A program made the translations under genes and the position numbers. The notes beneath the pieces are model-generated. The model was given only the letters and a program-made list of their open reading frames with translations. It searched no databases and had not been told where the DNA came from. Shown here piece by piece: positions 50,886-59,942 of a DNA stretch of 62,477 bases. The number at the start of each line of letters is the position of its first letter. Within the stretch, counting starts at the first letter, position 1. Source of the DNA: Aquipuribacter sp. SD81 (GTDB taxonomy: Bacteria > Actinomycetota > Actinomycetes > Actinomycetales > JBBAYJ01); the NCBI RefSeq assembly GCF_037153975.1, contig NZ_JBBAYJ010000024.1:1-62477 (forward strand), written 5' to 3'.

Positions 50886-51461
50886 GTGGCCGCCGGTGCC
50901 GAGGTCGTCGACGCGCGCGTCGTGCGCACGCGCCGGGACGTGCTGAGGGCGGCCCTCGACGAGCTGGTCGAGGGCGGCTGGGACGCCGTCACCCACGCAC
51001 GCGTGGCCGCCCGCGCCGGGTACTCGAAGGCGACGCTCTACACGCACTGGCCGGACCGGCTCGCGCTCGTGAGGGACGCCTTCGCCGACTTCGGTGACAT
51101 GCCGCACCACACCCCGACCGGCGACGTGCGCGGGGACCTCGTCGGCGAGCTGACGAGCTTCCGCACGGCCATGCGCGAGCGGCGCCTCGACCGCGCGCTC
51201 GCGGTCCTCGCCGAGCGCGCCGGCCCTGTCCCCGAGCTGGTGGACGTGCGGGCGCGCTTCGTGGAGGAGGGGGAGCGGCCGCTGCGGGAGGTCCTGGCCG
51301 GAGCGCTGCCCGACGGGCTCGTCGCACCCGTCAGCGCCATGCTGTGCGGGCTCGTCGTGCACTCGGTGCTGCTGCGGGGCGAGGGGCCGTCCGACGCCGA
51401 CGTCGAGAGCGCGGTGGACCTCGTGCTCGCCGGGGCCGGCGTCCGGTGGACGGCCGGGTGA
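50886..51461 (+). CDS. TetR-family transcriptional regulator
   Basis: 191 aa. HTH: RRDVLRAALDELVEGGWDAVTHARVAARAGYSKATLYTHWPDRLAL. The ligand domain is Ala/Leu/Val-rich and not recognised. TAGGCT is 6 nt before GTG 50886 (leaderless type). A 21-bp operator lies upstream. An AlkA-like glycosylase gene begins 8 nt after its stop, so the regulator may control that gene together with itself. Confidence 0.92.
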   Translation: MAAGAEVVDARVVRTRRDVLRAALDELVEGGWDAVTHARVAARAGYSKATLYTHWPDRLALVRDAFADFGDMPHHTPTGDVRGDLVGELTSFRTAMRERRLDRALAVLAERAGPVPELVDVRARFVEEGERPLREVLAGALPDGLVAPVSAMLCGLVVHSVLLRGEGPSDADVESAVDLVLAGAGVRWTAG

Positions 51462-51468
51462 GCGGCCC

Positions 51469-52368
51469 GTGAGCACGTTCGTGCTGCCGACGGGCGAGGT
51501 CGACCTCGGTCTCGTGCTCGCCCCGTTGGCGATGCTCACGCGCGACCCGACCCTGCGGCTGGTGCCCGGTCGCATGGAGCGGGCGACCGTCACCCCCGAC
51601 GGCACCGGCACGCTCGTCGTGCAGTGGGACCGCGACCGTCCCGAGGCGCGCGTGACGACGCACGGCGACGCCGCGGCGTGGCTCGCGGAACGGGCGCCGG
51701 CCGCGCTCGGCCTGCTCGACGACCCCACCGGGTTCGCCCCCGCCGCGCGGCCGCTCGCGGAGCTGTGGCGGCGGCACCGCGGCGACCGGGTCGGTGCGAC
51801 CGGGACGCTCTGGCACGACCTCGCGTGGACGGTCGTGCAGCAGCGGGTGACCCGGCAGGAGGCCGCCGCGACCTGGTACCGGCTCGTGCACGCCCTCGGC
51901 TCGCCCGCGCCCGGGGTCGAGGGCCTCCTCGCGCCGCCGGACCCGGTCGCCGTCGCCCGGCTCACCTACGAGTCGCTGCACCGGCTCGGTCTCGAGCGCC
52001 GGCGTGCCGAGCACCTGCTCGCCGCCGCCCGCTGCGCGCACCGGCTGCACCGCCTCCCCGACCTCGACCGGACGACGGCGACCAGTGCCCTGTCGGCGGT
52101 GCGTGGCGTCGGGCAGTGGACGGTCTCGTGCCTGTCGTGCTTCACGTGGGGCGACGCCGACACGGTCATCACCGGCGACGCCGGCATCCCCTCGATGGTG
52201 GCGTGGCTGCTCGCCGGTGAGCGACGCGCCGACGACGCCCGCATGCTGCAGCTGCTCGAGCCGTACCGCCCGCACCGATACCGCGTCGTGCGCCTCGCCT
52301 TCGCCGGCGGCGCACGGCCGCCGCGGCGCGGTCCGCGCGCGCCCGGGCACGACATCCGGCACCGCTGA
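51469..52368 (+). CDS. DNA-3-methyladenine glycosylase (AlkA-like, HhH-GPD)
   Basis: 299 aa. N-terminal about 95 residues form the AlkA-type beta domain. The HhH-GPD part has TLWHDLAWTVVQQRVTRQEAAATWYRLV, then LSAVRGVGQWTVSCLSCFTWGDADTVITGD, with the hairpin GVGQWT and the catalytic Asp in WGDAD. It would excise alkylated bases. A Cys-rich short run (CLSCF) replaces the usual AxYVxMRALG. GTG start 8 nt after tetR. Confidence 0.85.
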   Translation: MSTFVLPTGEVDLGLVLAPLAMLTRDPTLRLVPGRMERATVTPDGTGTLVVQWDRDRPEARVTTHGDAAAWLAERAPAALGLLDDPTGFAPAARPLAELWRRHRGDRVGATGTLWHDLAWTVVQQRVTRQEAAATWYRLVHALGSPAPGVEGLLAPPDPVAVARLTYESLHRLGLERRRAEHLLAAARCAHRLHRLPDLDRTTATSALSAVRGVGQWTVSCLSCFTWGDADTVITGDAGIPSMVAWLLAGERRADDARMLQLLEPYRPHRYRVVRLAFAGGARPPRRGPRAPGHDIRHR

Positions 52369-52461
52369 GGTGGCCGGCGACCGGGCCGGTCGCCGGGGTC
52401 GTGGCCGCACGTCGGGCCCGCTCGTGTTGTCGGGTCGCCGCGGGCTCGGGATGCTCGGTCG

Positions 52462-54357
52462 ATGGCAGCGGTACCCGAGACGGCGACGAGCCCCACGAAC
52501 CCCACCGGCTACGGCGACGTGCCGATCGGGTCCTACGGCTTCCTCAGCGACGGTGAGGTGTCGGCCCTCGTCGCGCCCGGCGGCTCGATCGACTGGATGT
52601 GCCTGCCGCGCTTCGACTCCCCGAGCATCTTCGGGCGCCTGCTCGGCCGCCTCGCCGGGTCCTTCCGCGTCGCCCCGGCCGACACCCAGGTGCCCGCGGC
52701 GCGGCGGTACCTGCCCGGCACCATGATCCTCGAGACGAGCTGGGGGACCGACAGCGGCTGGGTCATCGTGCGGGACGCCCTGCTTATGGGCCCCTGGCAC
52801 CACGACGACGACCGCTCGCGCACGTACCGGCGCACCCCCACGGACTACGCCGCCGAGCACATCCTGCTGCGGACCGTGCGGTGCGTGTCCGGCGAGGCGC
52901 AGATGATCATGGAATGCGAGCCGGTCTTCGACTACGGCCGCCAGGAGGCGGTGTGGTCCTTCACCGGTGAGTCCTACAACGAGGCCGTCGCGGAGGGCGA
53001 GGGGGTGCCCGACGGGCGCATCACGCTCACCTCCGACGTCCGGATGGGCTTCGAGGGCGGGCGGGCGAGCAGCCGGACGCTGCTCAAGGCCGGCGAGGAG
53101 CGCTTCGTCGCGCTGTCGTGGAACGGCGCCCCGCCGCCGCACGACTACGCCGAGGCGTACGCCAAGCAGGTGTGGACCGCGCACCACTGGCAGCGCTGGC
53201 TCGCGCGCGGGGAGTTCCCCGACCACCCGTGGCGCAGCTACCTCCAGCGCAGCGCGCTCACGCTCAAGGGGCTCACGTACGCGCCGACCGGCGCGATCTC
53301 CGCGGCGGGCACCACGTCGCTGCCGGAGACGATCGGCGGCGCCCGCAACTACGACTACCGGTACACGTGGATCCGCGACGCGACCTTCGCCCTGTGGGGG
53401 CTGTACTCGCTGGGCTTCGACTGGGAGGCGCTCGACTTCTTCGCCTTCATCGCCGACATCGCGAGCGGGGACGAGGACCTGCAGATCATGTACGGGATCG
53501 GCGGCGAGCGGGAGCTGCCCGAGCAGACCCTCGACCACCTCCCCGGCTACGCGCTGTCGCAGCCGGTCCGCATCGGCAACGCCGCCTACCGCCAGCAGCA
53601 GCACGACGTGTGGGGCGCGCTGCTGGACTCCGTGTACCTGCACGCCAAGAAGGTCGACCACCTCGACAACCGGGTGTGGCCGATCCTCGAGCTGCAGGTC
53701 GGGCAGGCTCTCGCGCACTGGCGGGAGAAGGACGCCGGCATCTGGGAGGTGCGCGGAGAGCTGCGGCACTTCACGTCCAGCAAGATCATGTGCTGGGTGG
53801 CGGCGGACCGCGGCGCACGGCTCGCGGAGATCTACGGCGAGCACGCCAAGGCGCACGAGTGGTCCGACGCGGCCGACGAGATCAAGGCCGACATCCTGGA
53901 GAACGGCGTCGACGAGCGCGGTGTCCTCACCCAGTACTACGGCACGACCGCGCTGGACGCCTCGCTGCTGCTGGCGCCGCTGCTTCGCTTCCTGCCGCCG
54001 GACGACCCCCGTATCCGCGCGACGGTGCTCGCGATCGCCGACGAGCTGACGGTCGACGGCCTCGTGCTCCGCTACAAGGTCGAGGAGACCGACGACGGCT
54101 TCGAGGGCGAGGAGGGCACCTTCACCATCTGCTCGTTCTGGCTCGTGTCGGCGCTGTGCGAGATCGGCGAGGGTGACCGCGCCCGCGACCTGTGCGCGAA
54201 GCTGCTGTCCTTCGCGGGGCCGCTCGAGCTGTACGCGGAGGAGCTCGACCACCGCACGGGCCAGCACCTCGGCAACTTCCCGCAGGCCTTCACGCACCTC
54301 GCCCTCATCAACGCCGTCCAGCACGTCATCCGCGGTGAGGACCCCGCCGCGCGCTAG
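52462..54357 (+). CDS. GH15 glycoside hydrolase (glucoamylase/trehalase type)
   Basis: 631 aa, cytoplasmic. N-terminal beta-sandwich (YGFLSDGEVSALVAPGGSIDWMCLPRFDSPSIFG), then the (alpha/alpha)6 barrel with YRYTWIRDATFALWGL, GDEDLQIMYGIGGERELPEQTL, WEVRGELRHFTSSKIMCWVAADRG and FTICSFWLVSAL. Catalytic Glu are likely in IWEVRGE and near the C-terminus. In mycobacteria such proteins act as trehalases, in others as glucoamylases. ATG; the upstream 93 bp hold no clear ribosome site. Confidence 0.92.
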   Translation: MAAVPETATSPTNPTGYGDVPIGSYGFLSDGEVSALVAPGGSIDWMCLPRFDSPSIFGRLLGRLAGSFRVAPADTQVPAARRYLPGTMILETSWGTDSGWVIVRDALLMGPWHHDDDRSRTYRRTPTDYAAEHILLRTVRCVSGEAQMIMECEPVFDYGRQEAVWSFTGESYNEAVAEGEGVPDGRITLTSDVRMGFEGGRASSRTLLKAGEERFVALSWNGAPPPHDYAEAYAKQVWTAHHWQRWLARGEFPDHPWRSYLQRSALTLKGLTYAPTGAISAAGTTSLPETIGGARNYDYRYTWIRDATFALWGLYSLGFDWEALDFFAFIADIASGDEDLQIMYGIGGERELPEQTLDHLPGYALSQPVRIGNAAYRQQQHDVWGALLDSVYLHAKKVDHLDNRVWPILELQVGQALAHWREKDAGIWEVRGELRHFTSSKIMCWVAADRGARLAEIYGEHAKAHEWSDAADEIKADILENGVDERGVLTQYYGTTALDASLLLAPLLRFLPPDDPRIRATVLAIADELTVDGLVLRYKVEETDDGFEGEEGTFTICSFWLVSALCEIGEGDRARDLCAKLLSFAGPLELYAEELDHRTGQHLGNFPQAFTHLALINAVQHVIRGEDPAAR

Positions 54358-54391
54358 CCGTACCGGCAGCGCCGCAGGCCGTGGGCGCGGC

Positions 54392-54724
54392 TCAGCCGCC
54401 GAGCGGGCGGCGCGGGCCGTGCGACAGCGCGACCTGCGCGAAGAGGTCGGCGCGCTGCTCGCGCAGCGACGCCCGCGCGAAGCCGGCGAGCGGGTCCGAC
54501 GGGTCGGCGTCCGGGCGCGGCGCGAGCGCGAGGCTGCGCTCGAGGAGGTCGCCGAACCGGTCACCGTCGACGAGGTCCGCGCACGACCCGCACGCCGGCC
54601 AGGGCCGGGTCCCGTGGTCGACGGTCCGCCCGCTCACCGGCGAGGTCGTGCTGATGGCGGTGCTGACGGGGTACTCGGCGACCGCGTCGGCGGCCAGGCA
54701 GAAGGCGCAGCGGGTCGGCGTCAC
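54392..54724 (-). CDS. Small zinc-ribbon-like hypothetical protein
   Basis: 110 aa with CAFC near the N-terminus and CGSC about 40 residues later, able to bind one zinc. The rest is polar and helical. TAGCGT is 5 nt before GTG 54724 on the minus strand, so this start is preferred over the longer ORF. It ends 34 bp from the convergent GH15 gene and follows the FNT gene. Not recognised beyond the Cys pairs. Confidence 0.62.
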   Translation of the reverse strand: MTPTRCAFCLAADAVAEYPVSTAISTTSPVSGRTVDHGTRPWPACGSCADLVDGDRFGDLLERSLALAPRPDADPSDPLAGFARASLREQRADLFAQVALSHGPRRPLGG

Positions 54725-54734
54725 ACCCGTCACG

Positions 54735-55613
54735 CTACGACCGGCCGGCCTCGGCGCTGCGGTGGTGGGAGTCACGCCACTGCATGAGGCGCTCCTGGCT
54801 GCGGACCACGCGCAGCAGCGTGGTGAGAAGGAGCCCGCCGACGAGGTTGCCGAGCACCACGAAGCCGAACCACGGCAGCCAGTCGCCGTAGCCGACGCCC
54901 TCCTGCCCGGCGTGGTGGGCGACGAAGACGAGCAGCGAGTCGAGGATCGAGTGGTGCAGTCCAGTGCCGACGATGACGAGTGCGATGCCGACGGCGGCGA
55001 CGAGCTTCGCGACGTCGTCCACCGTGCCGTTCTGCATCCGGGTCAGCAGCGTGATCGCGGCCCCGGCGAGGACCGCGAGGCAGAAGGTCTCGAGGTCGAG
55101 CGGGGCCTGCGCGAACTCCCGGCCGAGCTCGCCGGAGAGCTCGTGGAGGTCGGGTCGGGCCGTCGCGATGAGCCACGCGACCACCCAGCCGCCCGCGAGG
55201 TTCGCCACGAGGGTCCCGCCCCACAGCCGCAGCAGCTGGCCCCACGTCGCCTCGTCGGCCAGCACGACCATGACGGGGGTGTGGAAGCCCTCCGTGAACA
55301 GCTCGCTGTGCCCCAGCCGCAGCGCGATGAAGCCGACGGAGAACGCGAGGGCGCCGAGCAGGCGGCTGCCGGTCGCCTCCTCGACCGCGAGCAGCGCGAG
55401 GACCCCGACGCCGATCTCGATGCCCGCGACGAGCCCCGTCCCGATGAGGTCCGGCCACGAGCGGTGCAGGCGCGGCCGGCCCTCGAGGATGACGCGGTCG
55501 AGGGCCTGGTCCTTCTCCTCGGTCGTGCTCTCGTCGTCCTCCCGGGTCTCCGGGGGCGCGGTGGCCTCCTGCTCCTCGTGCCGGTCGTGCTCGTCTGTGC
55601 GCGGGTCGGCCAT
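54735..55613 (-). CDS. Formate/nitrite transporter (FNT) family channel
   Basis: 292 aa. About 45 polar, acidic residues precede six hydrophobic helices with GFIALRLGHSELFTEGFHTPVM and ANLAGGWVVAWL, GTGLHHSILDS and VVLGNLVGGLLLTTLLR, matching FNT proteins of the YfdC branch. FNT channels pass small monovalent anions as weak acids. The first in-frame start (55628) is less likely than ATG 55613. No formate or nitrite enzymes are nearby. Confidence 0.85.
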   Translation of the reverse strand: MADPRTDEHDRHEEQEATAPPETREDDESTTEEKDQALDRVILEGRPRLHRSWPDLIGTGLVAGIEIGVGVLALLAVEEATGSRLLGALAFSVGFIALRLGHSELFTEGFHTPVMVVLADEATWGQLLRLWGGTLVANLAGGWVVAWLIATARPDLHELSGELGREFAQAPLDLETFCLAVLAGAAITLLTRMQNGTVDDVAKLVAAVGIALVIVGTGLHHSILDSLLVFVAHHAGQEGVGYGDWLPWFGFVVLGNLVGGLLLTTLLRVVRSQERLMQWRDSHHRSAEAGRS

Positions 55614-55751
55614 GCCTGACGACACCACGGCCGGGGCGGCTGCGCAGGTCGGGGGCGGAGGACGACGGACCCGGGAGGTCAGCCGTGGGTCGGTCCGGGG
55701 CGGACACGTCCACCCCGGTCCGACCGGGCCCGTATGCCTAGGCTCGCCCCC

Positions 55752-56111
55752 GTGGACGGGACCGGCGTCGCCGCCCGGCTGGCCAGGCTCCCCGTCGGGA
55801 CCTCGTACGTGCGCTACCGGGGCCGCCGCTGGGTCGCGGTGCGGAGCGTCGCGGCCGGGGGCCGGGTGGAGAGGCTGTGGGCCGAGGAGCTCGGCGGCCG
55901 CGCGTTCGTCAGCGCGAACCTCTACCTCACCGGCGACGGCGAGCGGCTGCGGCCGTGCGAGATGCCGGAAGCCGTCGTCCTGGACTTCCTCGACTCGTGG
56001 GAGCCGTGGCCGGATCCCGTGCCGCCGGCACCGCGCCGGGAAGAGGTCACATCTCGAACACCAGCCGCGCGGGCACGCGGCCGGAGAGGATCTCCTCGAA
56101 GCACTCGTTGA
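55752..56111 (+). CDS. Conserved hypothetical protein
   Basis: 119 aa. PVGTSYVRYRGRRWVAVRSVAAGGRVERLWAEELGG and FVSANLYLTGDGERLRPCEMP look like a small beta protein that I recall from actinobacteria under unhelpful names. TAGGCT is 7 nt before GTG 55752 (leaderless type). The conserved part ends near WEPWPDPVPP; the last 30 residues are Arg-rich and overlap the 3' end of the convergent alcohol dehydrogenase gene by 65 bp, so the original stop may have been lost. Confidence 0.65.
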   Translation: MDGTGVAARLARLPVGTSYVRYRGRRWVAVRSVAAGGRVERLWAEELGGRAFVSANLYLTGDGERLRPCEMPEAVVLDFLDSWEPWPDPVPPAPRREEVTSRTPAARARGRRGSPRSTR

Positions 56112-57168
56112 CCTGCTCCAGCCGCCGGGTCTCGCGCACCACGCGCGTCCGTCCCTGCGCGTGCAGGCGGAACACCTCCGCGAGGTCCTCGCGCGTGCCG
56201 ACGATCGACCCGATGACCGTGATCCCCAGCAGCACCGTGCGGAAGACGTCGAGGGACATGTGGTTGTCCTCGGGCAGTCCCACGAGCACCAGCCGGCCGC
56301 CGCGGCGGAGCGACCGGTGCGCCTGCTCCATCACGGTCGGGGAGGCGGCCGTGACGACGGCCACGTGCGCGCCGCCCAGCGCCTGCACCGCCTCGCCCGC
56401 GTCGCCCGCGCGCGCGTCCACCACCTCGTCGGCGCCGAGCTCCCGCGACAGGTCGAGCTTGGCGTCCTCGACGTCGACGGCGACGGTCCGGCTGCCGAAC
56501 ACGCGCGCGTACTGCAGGGCCAGGTGGCCGAGCCCGCCGATGCCGAACACCGCGACGGTCTCCGTCGGCTGCGGCGCCGCGACCTTCACCGCCTTGTACG
56601 TCGTGACCCCCGCGCACGTCAGGGGCGCCGCGTCGAGGGGGTCGACCCCGTCCGGCACCGGGACCGCGTAGGCGGCCGCGGCCACCACGTGGGTCGCGTA
56701 GCCGCCGTCACGGCCGAAGCCGGTGTTGACCTGCTGCTCGCAGAGCGTCTCCCAGCCGCTCACGCAGTACGAGCAGCGCCCGCACGCCGAGCCCAGCCAC
56801 GGCAGCGCGACACGGGTGCCGACCTCGTGGACCACCGGCCCGGGGCCGACCGCCTCGACGACGCCGACGCCCTCGTGGCCGGGGACGAAGGGCGGGGTGG
56901 GCTTGGCCGGCCACTCGCCGCGGGCGGCGTGGATGTCGGTGTGGCACAGCCCGCTGGCCTCGATGCGCACGAGCACCTCCCCGGGGCCGGGCTCGGGAAC
57001 CGGCCGCTGCTGCACGACGAGCGGTTCGCCGAGTGCCGGGACCACAGCCGCGGTGGCGGTGCCGCGCGCGGCCGGGACGCCGGCGACGGTCGGGGTGCTG
57101 CTGACGCTCGCGGCGCTGCTGACGGTCGGGGTGCTCGTCGTGCTCGTCGTGCCGGTCGGTGTGGTCAT
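56047..57168 (-). CDS. Zinc-dependent alcohol dehydrogenase
   Basis: 373 aa. Catalytic zinc: Cys75-His76 (GLCHTDIH), His98-Glu99 (PGHEG) and a Cys in LTCAGVTTYKA. Structural zinc: Cys129, 132, 135, 143 (SACGRCSYCVSGWETLC). NAD fold: VFGIGGLGHLALQ. This is the AdhP/AdhA type. ATG with GAGGAGG 5 nt upstream. Odd: the first 35 residues are a Thr/Ser/Val low-complexity run not present in relatives, coded by imperfect GTCGTGCTC repeats. Converges on the small hypothetical gene. Confidence 0.93.
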   Translation of the reverse strand: MTTPTGTTSTTSTPTVSSAASVSSTPTVAGVPAARGTATAAVVPALGEPLVVQQRPVPEPGPGEVLVRIEASGLCHTDIHAARGEWPAKPTPPFVPGHEGVGVVEAVGPGPVVHEVGTRVALPWLGSACGRCSYCVSGWETLCEQQVNTGFGRDGGYATHVVAAAAYAVPVPDGVDPLDAAPLTCAGVTTYKAVKVAAPQPTETVAVFGIGGLGHLALQYARVFGSRTVAVDVEDAKLDLSRELGADEVVDARAGDAGEAVQALGGAHVAVVTAASPTVMEQAHRSLRRGGRLVLVGLPEDNHMSLDVFRTVLLGITVIGSIVGTREDLAEVFRLHAQGRTRVVRETRRLEQVNECFEEILSGRVPARLVFEM

Positions 57169-57278
57169 GGCTCCTCCTCGGTCGGGGCGCCCCGCGCGGG
57201 CGCACGCCCAGCCTCGCCGCGCGTCGACCCGTCCCCGCGGGACCAAGGTCCCTTCGTGCCCCGCCTTCGTGCCCAGCC

Positions 57279-58931
57279 TCAGTGGCCGGCCTCCGCCCAC
57301 GAGCGGACGACCCGCACGTCGAGCGGGACGTCGACGGTGCCGTCCCCGAACAGCAGCCGGGTCGCCTCGTCGGCCGCGGCGCCGGCTGCCTCGGCGGTCG
57401 CGTCGGCGAGGTCGTCGGGGGTGTGCACGAGGACCTCGTCGTGCAGGAACATGACGAGCTCCGGTCGCCCCGTCCCACCCGTCAGGCCGTCGAGGCGCCC
57501 GCGCAGCAGAGCGAGCCAGGCCAGCGCCCACTCGGCTGCCGTGCCCTGCACGACGAAGTTGCGGGTGAACCGGCCCCACGCGCGACGCTCGCGCTCGTCG
57601 GTCCGTTCCCGCGGCACCCCCTCCACCGCGGGCGCCGTCCACGACCCGTTCGGCGCAGGGGAGCCCCGCCCGAGCAGCGTGGCCACCACCTCGCCCCGCT
57701 CGCCGGCCCGGGCGGCCGCCTCCACGAGGCCGAAGGCCGCCGGGTAGCGCCGCGCGAGCCGCTCGACCATCCGGCCGCTCTCCCCGCGCGTGCCGCCGTA
57801 CATCGCGCCGAGGATGCCGAGCTTGGCCTCGGCGCGGGTCGCGACGGCACCGCTCGCCACCATGCCCTCGTACAGGTCGCCGGCGCGGCCGGCCGCGGCC
57901 ATCGCCCCGTCGCGGCTCATGCCCGCGAGGACCCTCGGCTCCAGCTGCGCGGCGTCGGCGACCACGAGGCGCCAGCCGTCGTCGGCGACCACCGCCTCGC
58001 GGACGGGCGCGGGCACCGTCAAGGCGCCCCCGCCACGCGAGGACCACCGCCCGGTCACCACCCCGGCGACGAGGTACTCGGGGCGGAACCGGCCGTCGTG
58101 CACCCACGTGTCGAGCCAGTGCCAGCCGTTCGTCGACAGCAGGCGCGCGAGGGCCTTGTACTCCAGCAGGATGGGCGCGACGGGGTGCTCGAGCCGTTCC
58201 AGCGTGCTCGAGCGGGTGTCGGCGACGTCGAGGCCCGCGGCGCGCAGCGCGCCGAGCAGCGCCGGCTGGGAGTCCGGGTTGAGCGACGGGGCGTCGAGCG
58301 ACTCGCGCACCCGGGCCGCGAGCCCCTCCAGCACGCGCGGTCGCTGACCGACGGGAGGCCGCGGGCCGAGCAGCCGGGTGAGGGCGGCGTCGTGCACGTC
58401 GGCGCGCCACGGCAGGCCAGCAGCCGTCATCTCGGTCGCGACGAGCGCACCGGAGGACTCCGCGACGCACAGCAGCCGGAGCCGGCCGTCCGGTGCGGTC
58501 GCGAGCGCCGCCTGCTGCCGGTGCCACTCGGCCGCGGCGTCCAGACCGGTGCCGTCGTCGGCGTCGTCGAACAGCGTCGCACCGACCGGGGCGCTCGGGC
58601 GCAGCGAGGCCCACGCCGACGCGGTCCCGTCGTCGGTCGCAGCCGCCCGGGGCACGAGCGGTGAGCCGGCGAGCAGCGCGTGCACGAGCCGCAGGTCCCA
58701 GCAGCGCCCGACCCGCACCCCGTCACGCAGCAGGCTCGGGTACCAGCGCGTCGTGCAGTCCCACACCCAGCGCGGCGGGTCCGTCGCCTCCCGCCCTCGC
58801 ACGAGGTCCGCGAGCCGGTCGGCGGGGACGGTCGTGGGTCCTGCGCTGCCGCCGGCGCCGGCGGCGTCCGTCAGGTCGGTCACGGTGACGTCCCCACCGG
58901 CCAGGCGCTGCAGCAGGACGGTCCCGGTCAC
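57279..58931 (-). CDS. Bifunctional 3'-5' exonuclease / DNA polymerase (family A)
   Basis: 550 aa, the short actinobacterial polymerase I-like type. A degenerate exonuclease-like half comes first, then the palm: VTGRWSSRGGGALTVPAPVREAV, motif A VADAAQLEPRVLAGMSRD, O-helix region AKLGILGAMYGGTRGESG, and motif C MFLHDEVLVHTP with the catalytic Asp-Glu. GTG start at 58931 without a clear site. Role in cells not settled; perhaps repair. Separated from adh by 110 bp. Confidence 0.9.
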   Translation of the reverse strand: MTGTVLLQRLAGGDVTVTDLTDAAGAGGSAGPTTVPADRLADLVRGREATDPPRWVWDCTTRWYPSLLRDGVRVGRCWDLRLVHALLAGSPLVPRAAATDDGTASAWASLRPSAPVGATLFDDADDGTGLDAAAEWHRQQAALATAPDGRLRLLCVAESSGALVATEMTAAGLPWRADVHDAALTRLLGPRPPVGQRPRVLEGLAARVRESLDAPSLNPDSQPALLGALRAAGLDVADTRSSTLERLEHPVAPILLEYKALARLLSTNGWHWLDTWVHDGRFRPEYLVAGVVTGRWSSRGGGALTVPAPVREAVVADDGWRLVVADAAQLEPRVLAGMSRDGAMAAAGRAGDLYEGMVASGAVATRAEAKLGILGAMYGGTRGESGRMVERLARRYPAAFGLVEAAARAGERGEVVATLLGRGSPAPNGSWTAPAVEGVPRERTDERERRAWGRFTRNFVVQGTAAEWALAWLALLRGRLDGLTGGTGRPELVMFLHDEVLVHTPDDLADATAEAAGAAADEATRLLFGDGTVDVPLDVRVVRSWAEAGH

Positions 58932-59154
58932 GGGACGGGCACGCGGCGGGACGGGGGCGGGGTCAGGGCGGGCCTCCAGCGGGTGCGCCGGGCGGTCACG
59001 GCGGCGGGTGCAGGACACGCTAGGGGCGACCTCGGACGCGGCGACGCCGCGACGCCCCGGAGCCGACCTCCCTGGCGCCACGGCGCAGGACCGATGACTT
59101 CCGGCCGCGGTCCCGGGTCCACCCTCCATGAGGAGCCGTCACGAGGAGGTACGG

Positions 59155-59814
59155 GTGGCCGGAGCGGACCGGGGGCACCGGCGAAGCACGTTGTGGGCGG
59201 CCGTCCACGCGGAGCGCGCCGCGCTGCTGGCGGACCTCGAACCGCTGCACGACCGGCAGTGGACGACCCGGTCGCTGTGCTCGCGGTGGACCGTCGAGCA
59301 GGTGGTGGCGCACCTGACGGCGGCCGCCAGCGTCGGGTGGTCCCGGTGGCTCCGCAGCATGGTCGGCGCCGGCTTCGACGCCGGCCGCCACAACGACCGA
59401 CGGCTCGCCGAGCACCTCGGTCCGACCCCGGCCGCGACCCTGGCGGGCTTCCGGGGCGTCGTCGAGAGCACCGTCGCCCCCACCGGTGACGTGCCCGCGT
59501 GGCTCGGCGAGGTCGTCGTCCACGGGCAGGACGTCCGGCACCCGCTCGGTCTGCCACGCCGGCCCGCGCCCGCCGTCGTCGCGGTCGTCGCGGAGTTCTA
59601 CGCGCGACGCGACTTCACGGTGCGCAGCGGCTCGGCGGCCGCGGGCCTGCACCTGGTCGCGACGGACAGCGGCTTCCGCCACGGGCCGTCCGACGCGTCA
59701 CTCGTGCGCGGCTCGACGCTCGCCCTCACGATGGCGCTGGCCGGCCGGTCGGTCTTCTGCGACGAGCTCGACGGCGCGGGTGTGCCTGTCCTCCGCGAGC
59801 GCGCCGGCGGGTGA
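59155..59814 (+). CDS. Mycothiol-dependent maleylpyruvate isomerase-family protein
   Basis: 219 aa. N-terminal DinB-like bundle with LCSRWTVEQVVAHLTAAASVGWSRW (metal His in VAHL) and GEVVVHGQDVRHPLGL (second His pair), the TIGR03083-type pattern. The C-terminal half is a SCP2-like domain with VRGSTLALTMALAGR. GTG 59155 is preferred to ATG 59128 because GAGGAGG stands 6 nt upstream. Probably a mycothiol S-conjugating or isomerising enzyme; substrate unknown. Confidence 0.88.
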   Translation: MAGADRGHRRSTLWAAVHAERAALLADLEPLHDRQWTTRSLCSRWTVEQVVAHLTAAASVGWSRWLRSMVGAGFDAGRHNDRRLAEHLGPTPAATLAGFRGVVESTVAPTGDVPAWLGEVVVHGQDVRHPLGLPRRPAPAVVAVVAEFYARRDFTVRSGSAAAGLHLVATDSGFRHGPSDASLVRGSTLALTMALAGRSVFCDELDGAGVPVLRERAGG

Positions 59815-59838
59815 GGCACCCGGTGCGCCCGGAATGTG

Positions 59839-59867
59839 TTGACCGCCGGTTGTGCCCTGCCTAGGTT
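59839..59867 (+). promoter_or_regulatory. Sigma-70-type promoter of gamma-glutamyltransferase gene
   Basis: TTGACC (59839-59844) and TAGGTT (59862-59867) are exactly 17 nt apart. Transcription would begin near 59874, giving a leader of about 69 nt with a small ACCGGCTGACGGCCGG-type hairpin and a GGAG site before GTG 59943. Confidence 0.72.
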
Positions 59868-59942
59868 CGTGCGCACCCATCCACCCCGGACGGAGACCGG
59901 CTGACGGCCGGACCCGCGCCCGGCCGAGCGCTGGAGCCCGCC

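Noticed and set aside
59868-59942. Riboswitch in the ggt leader
   Set aside because: The leader is only about 69 nt with one small hairpin; no known aptamer pattern is visible.
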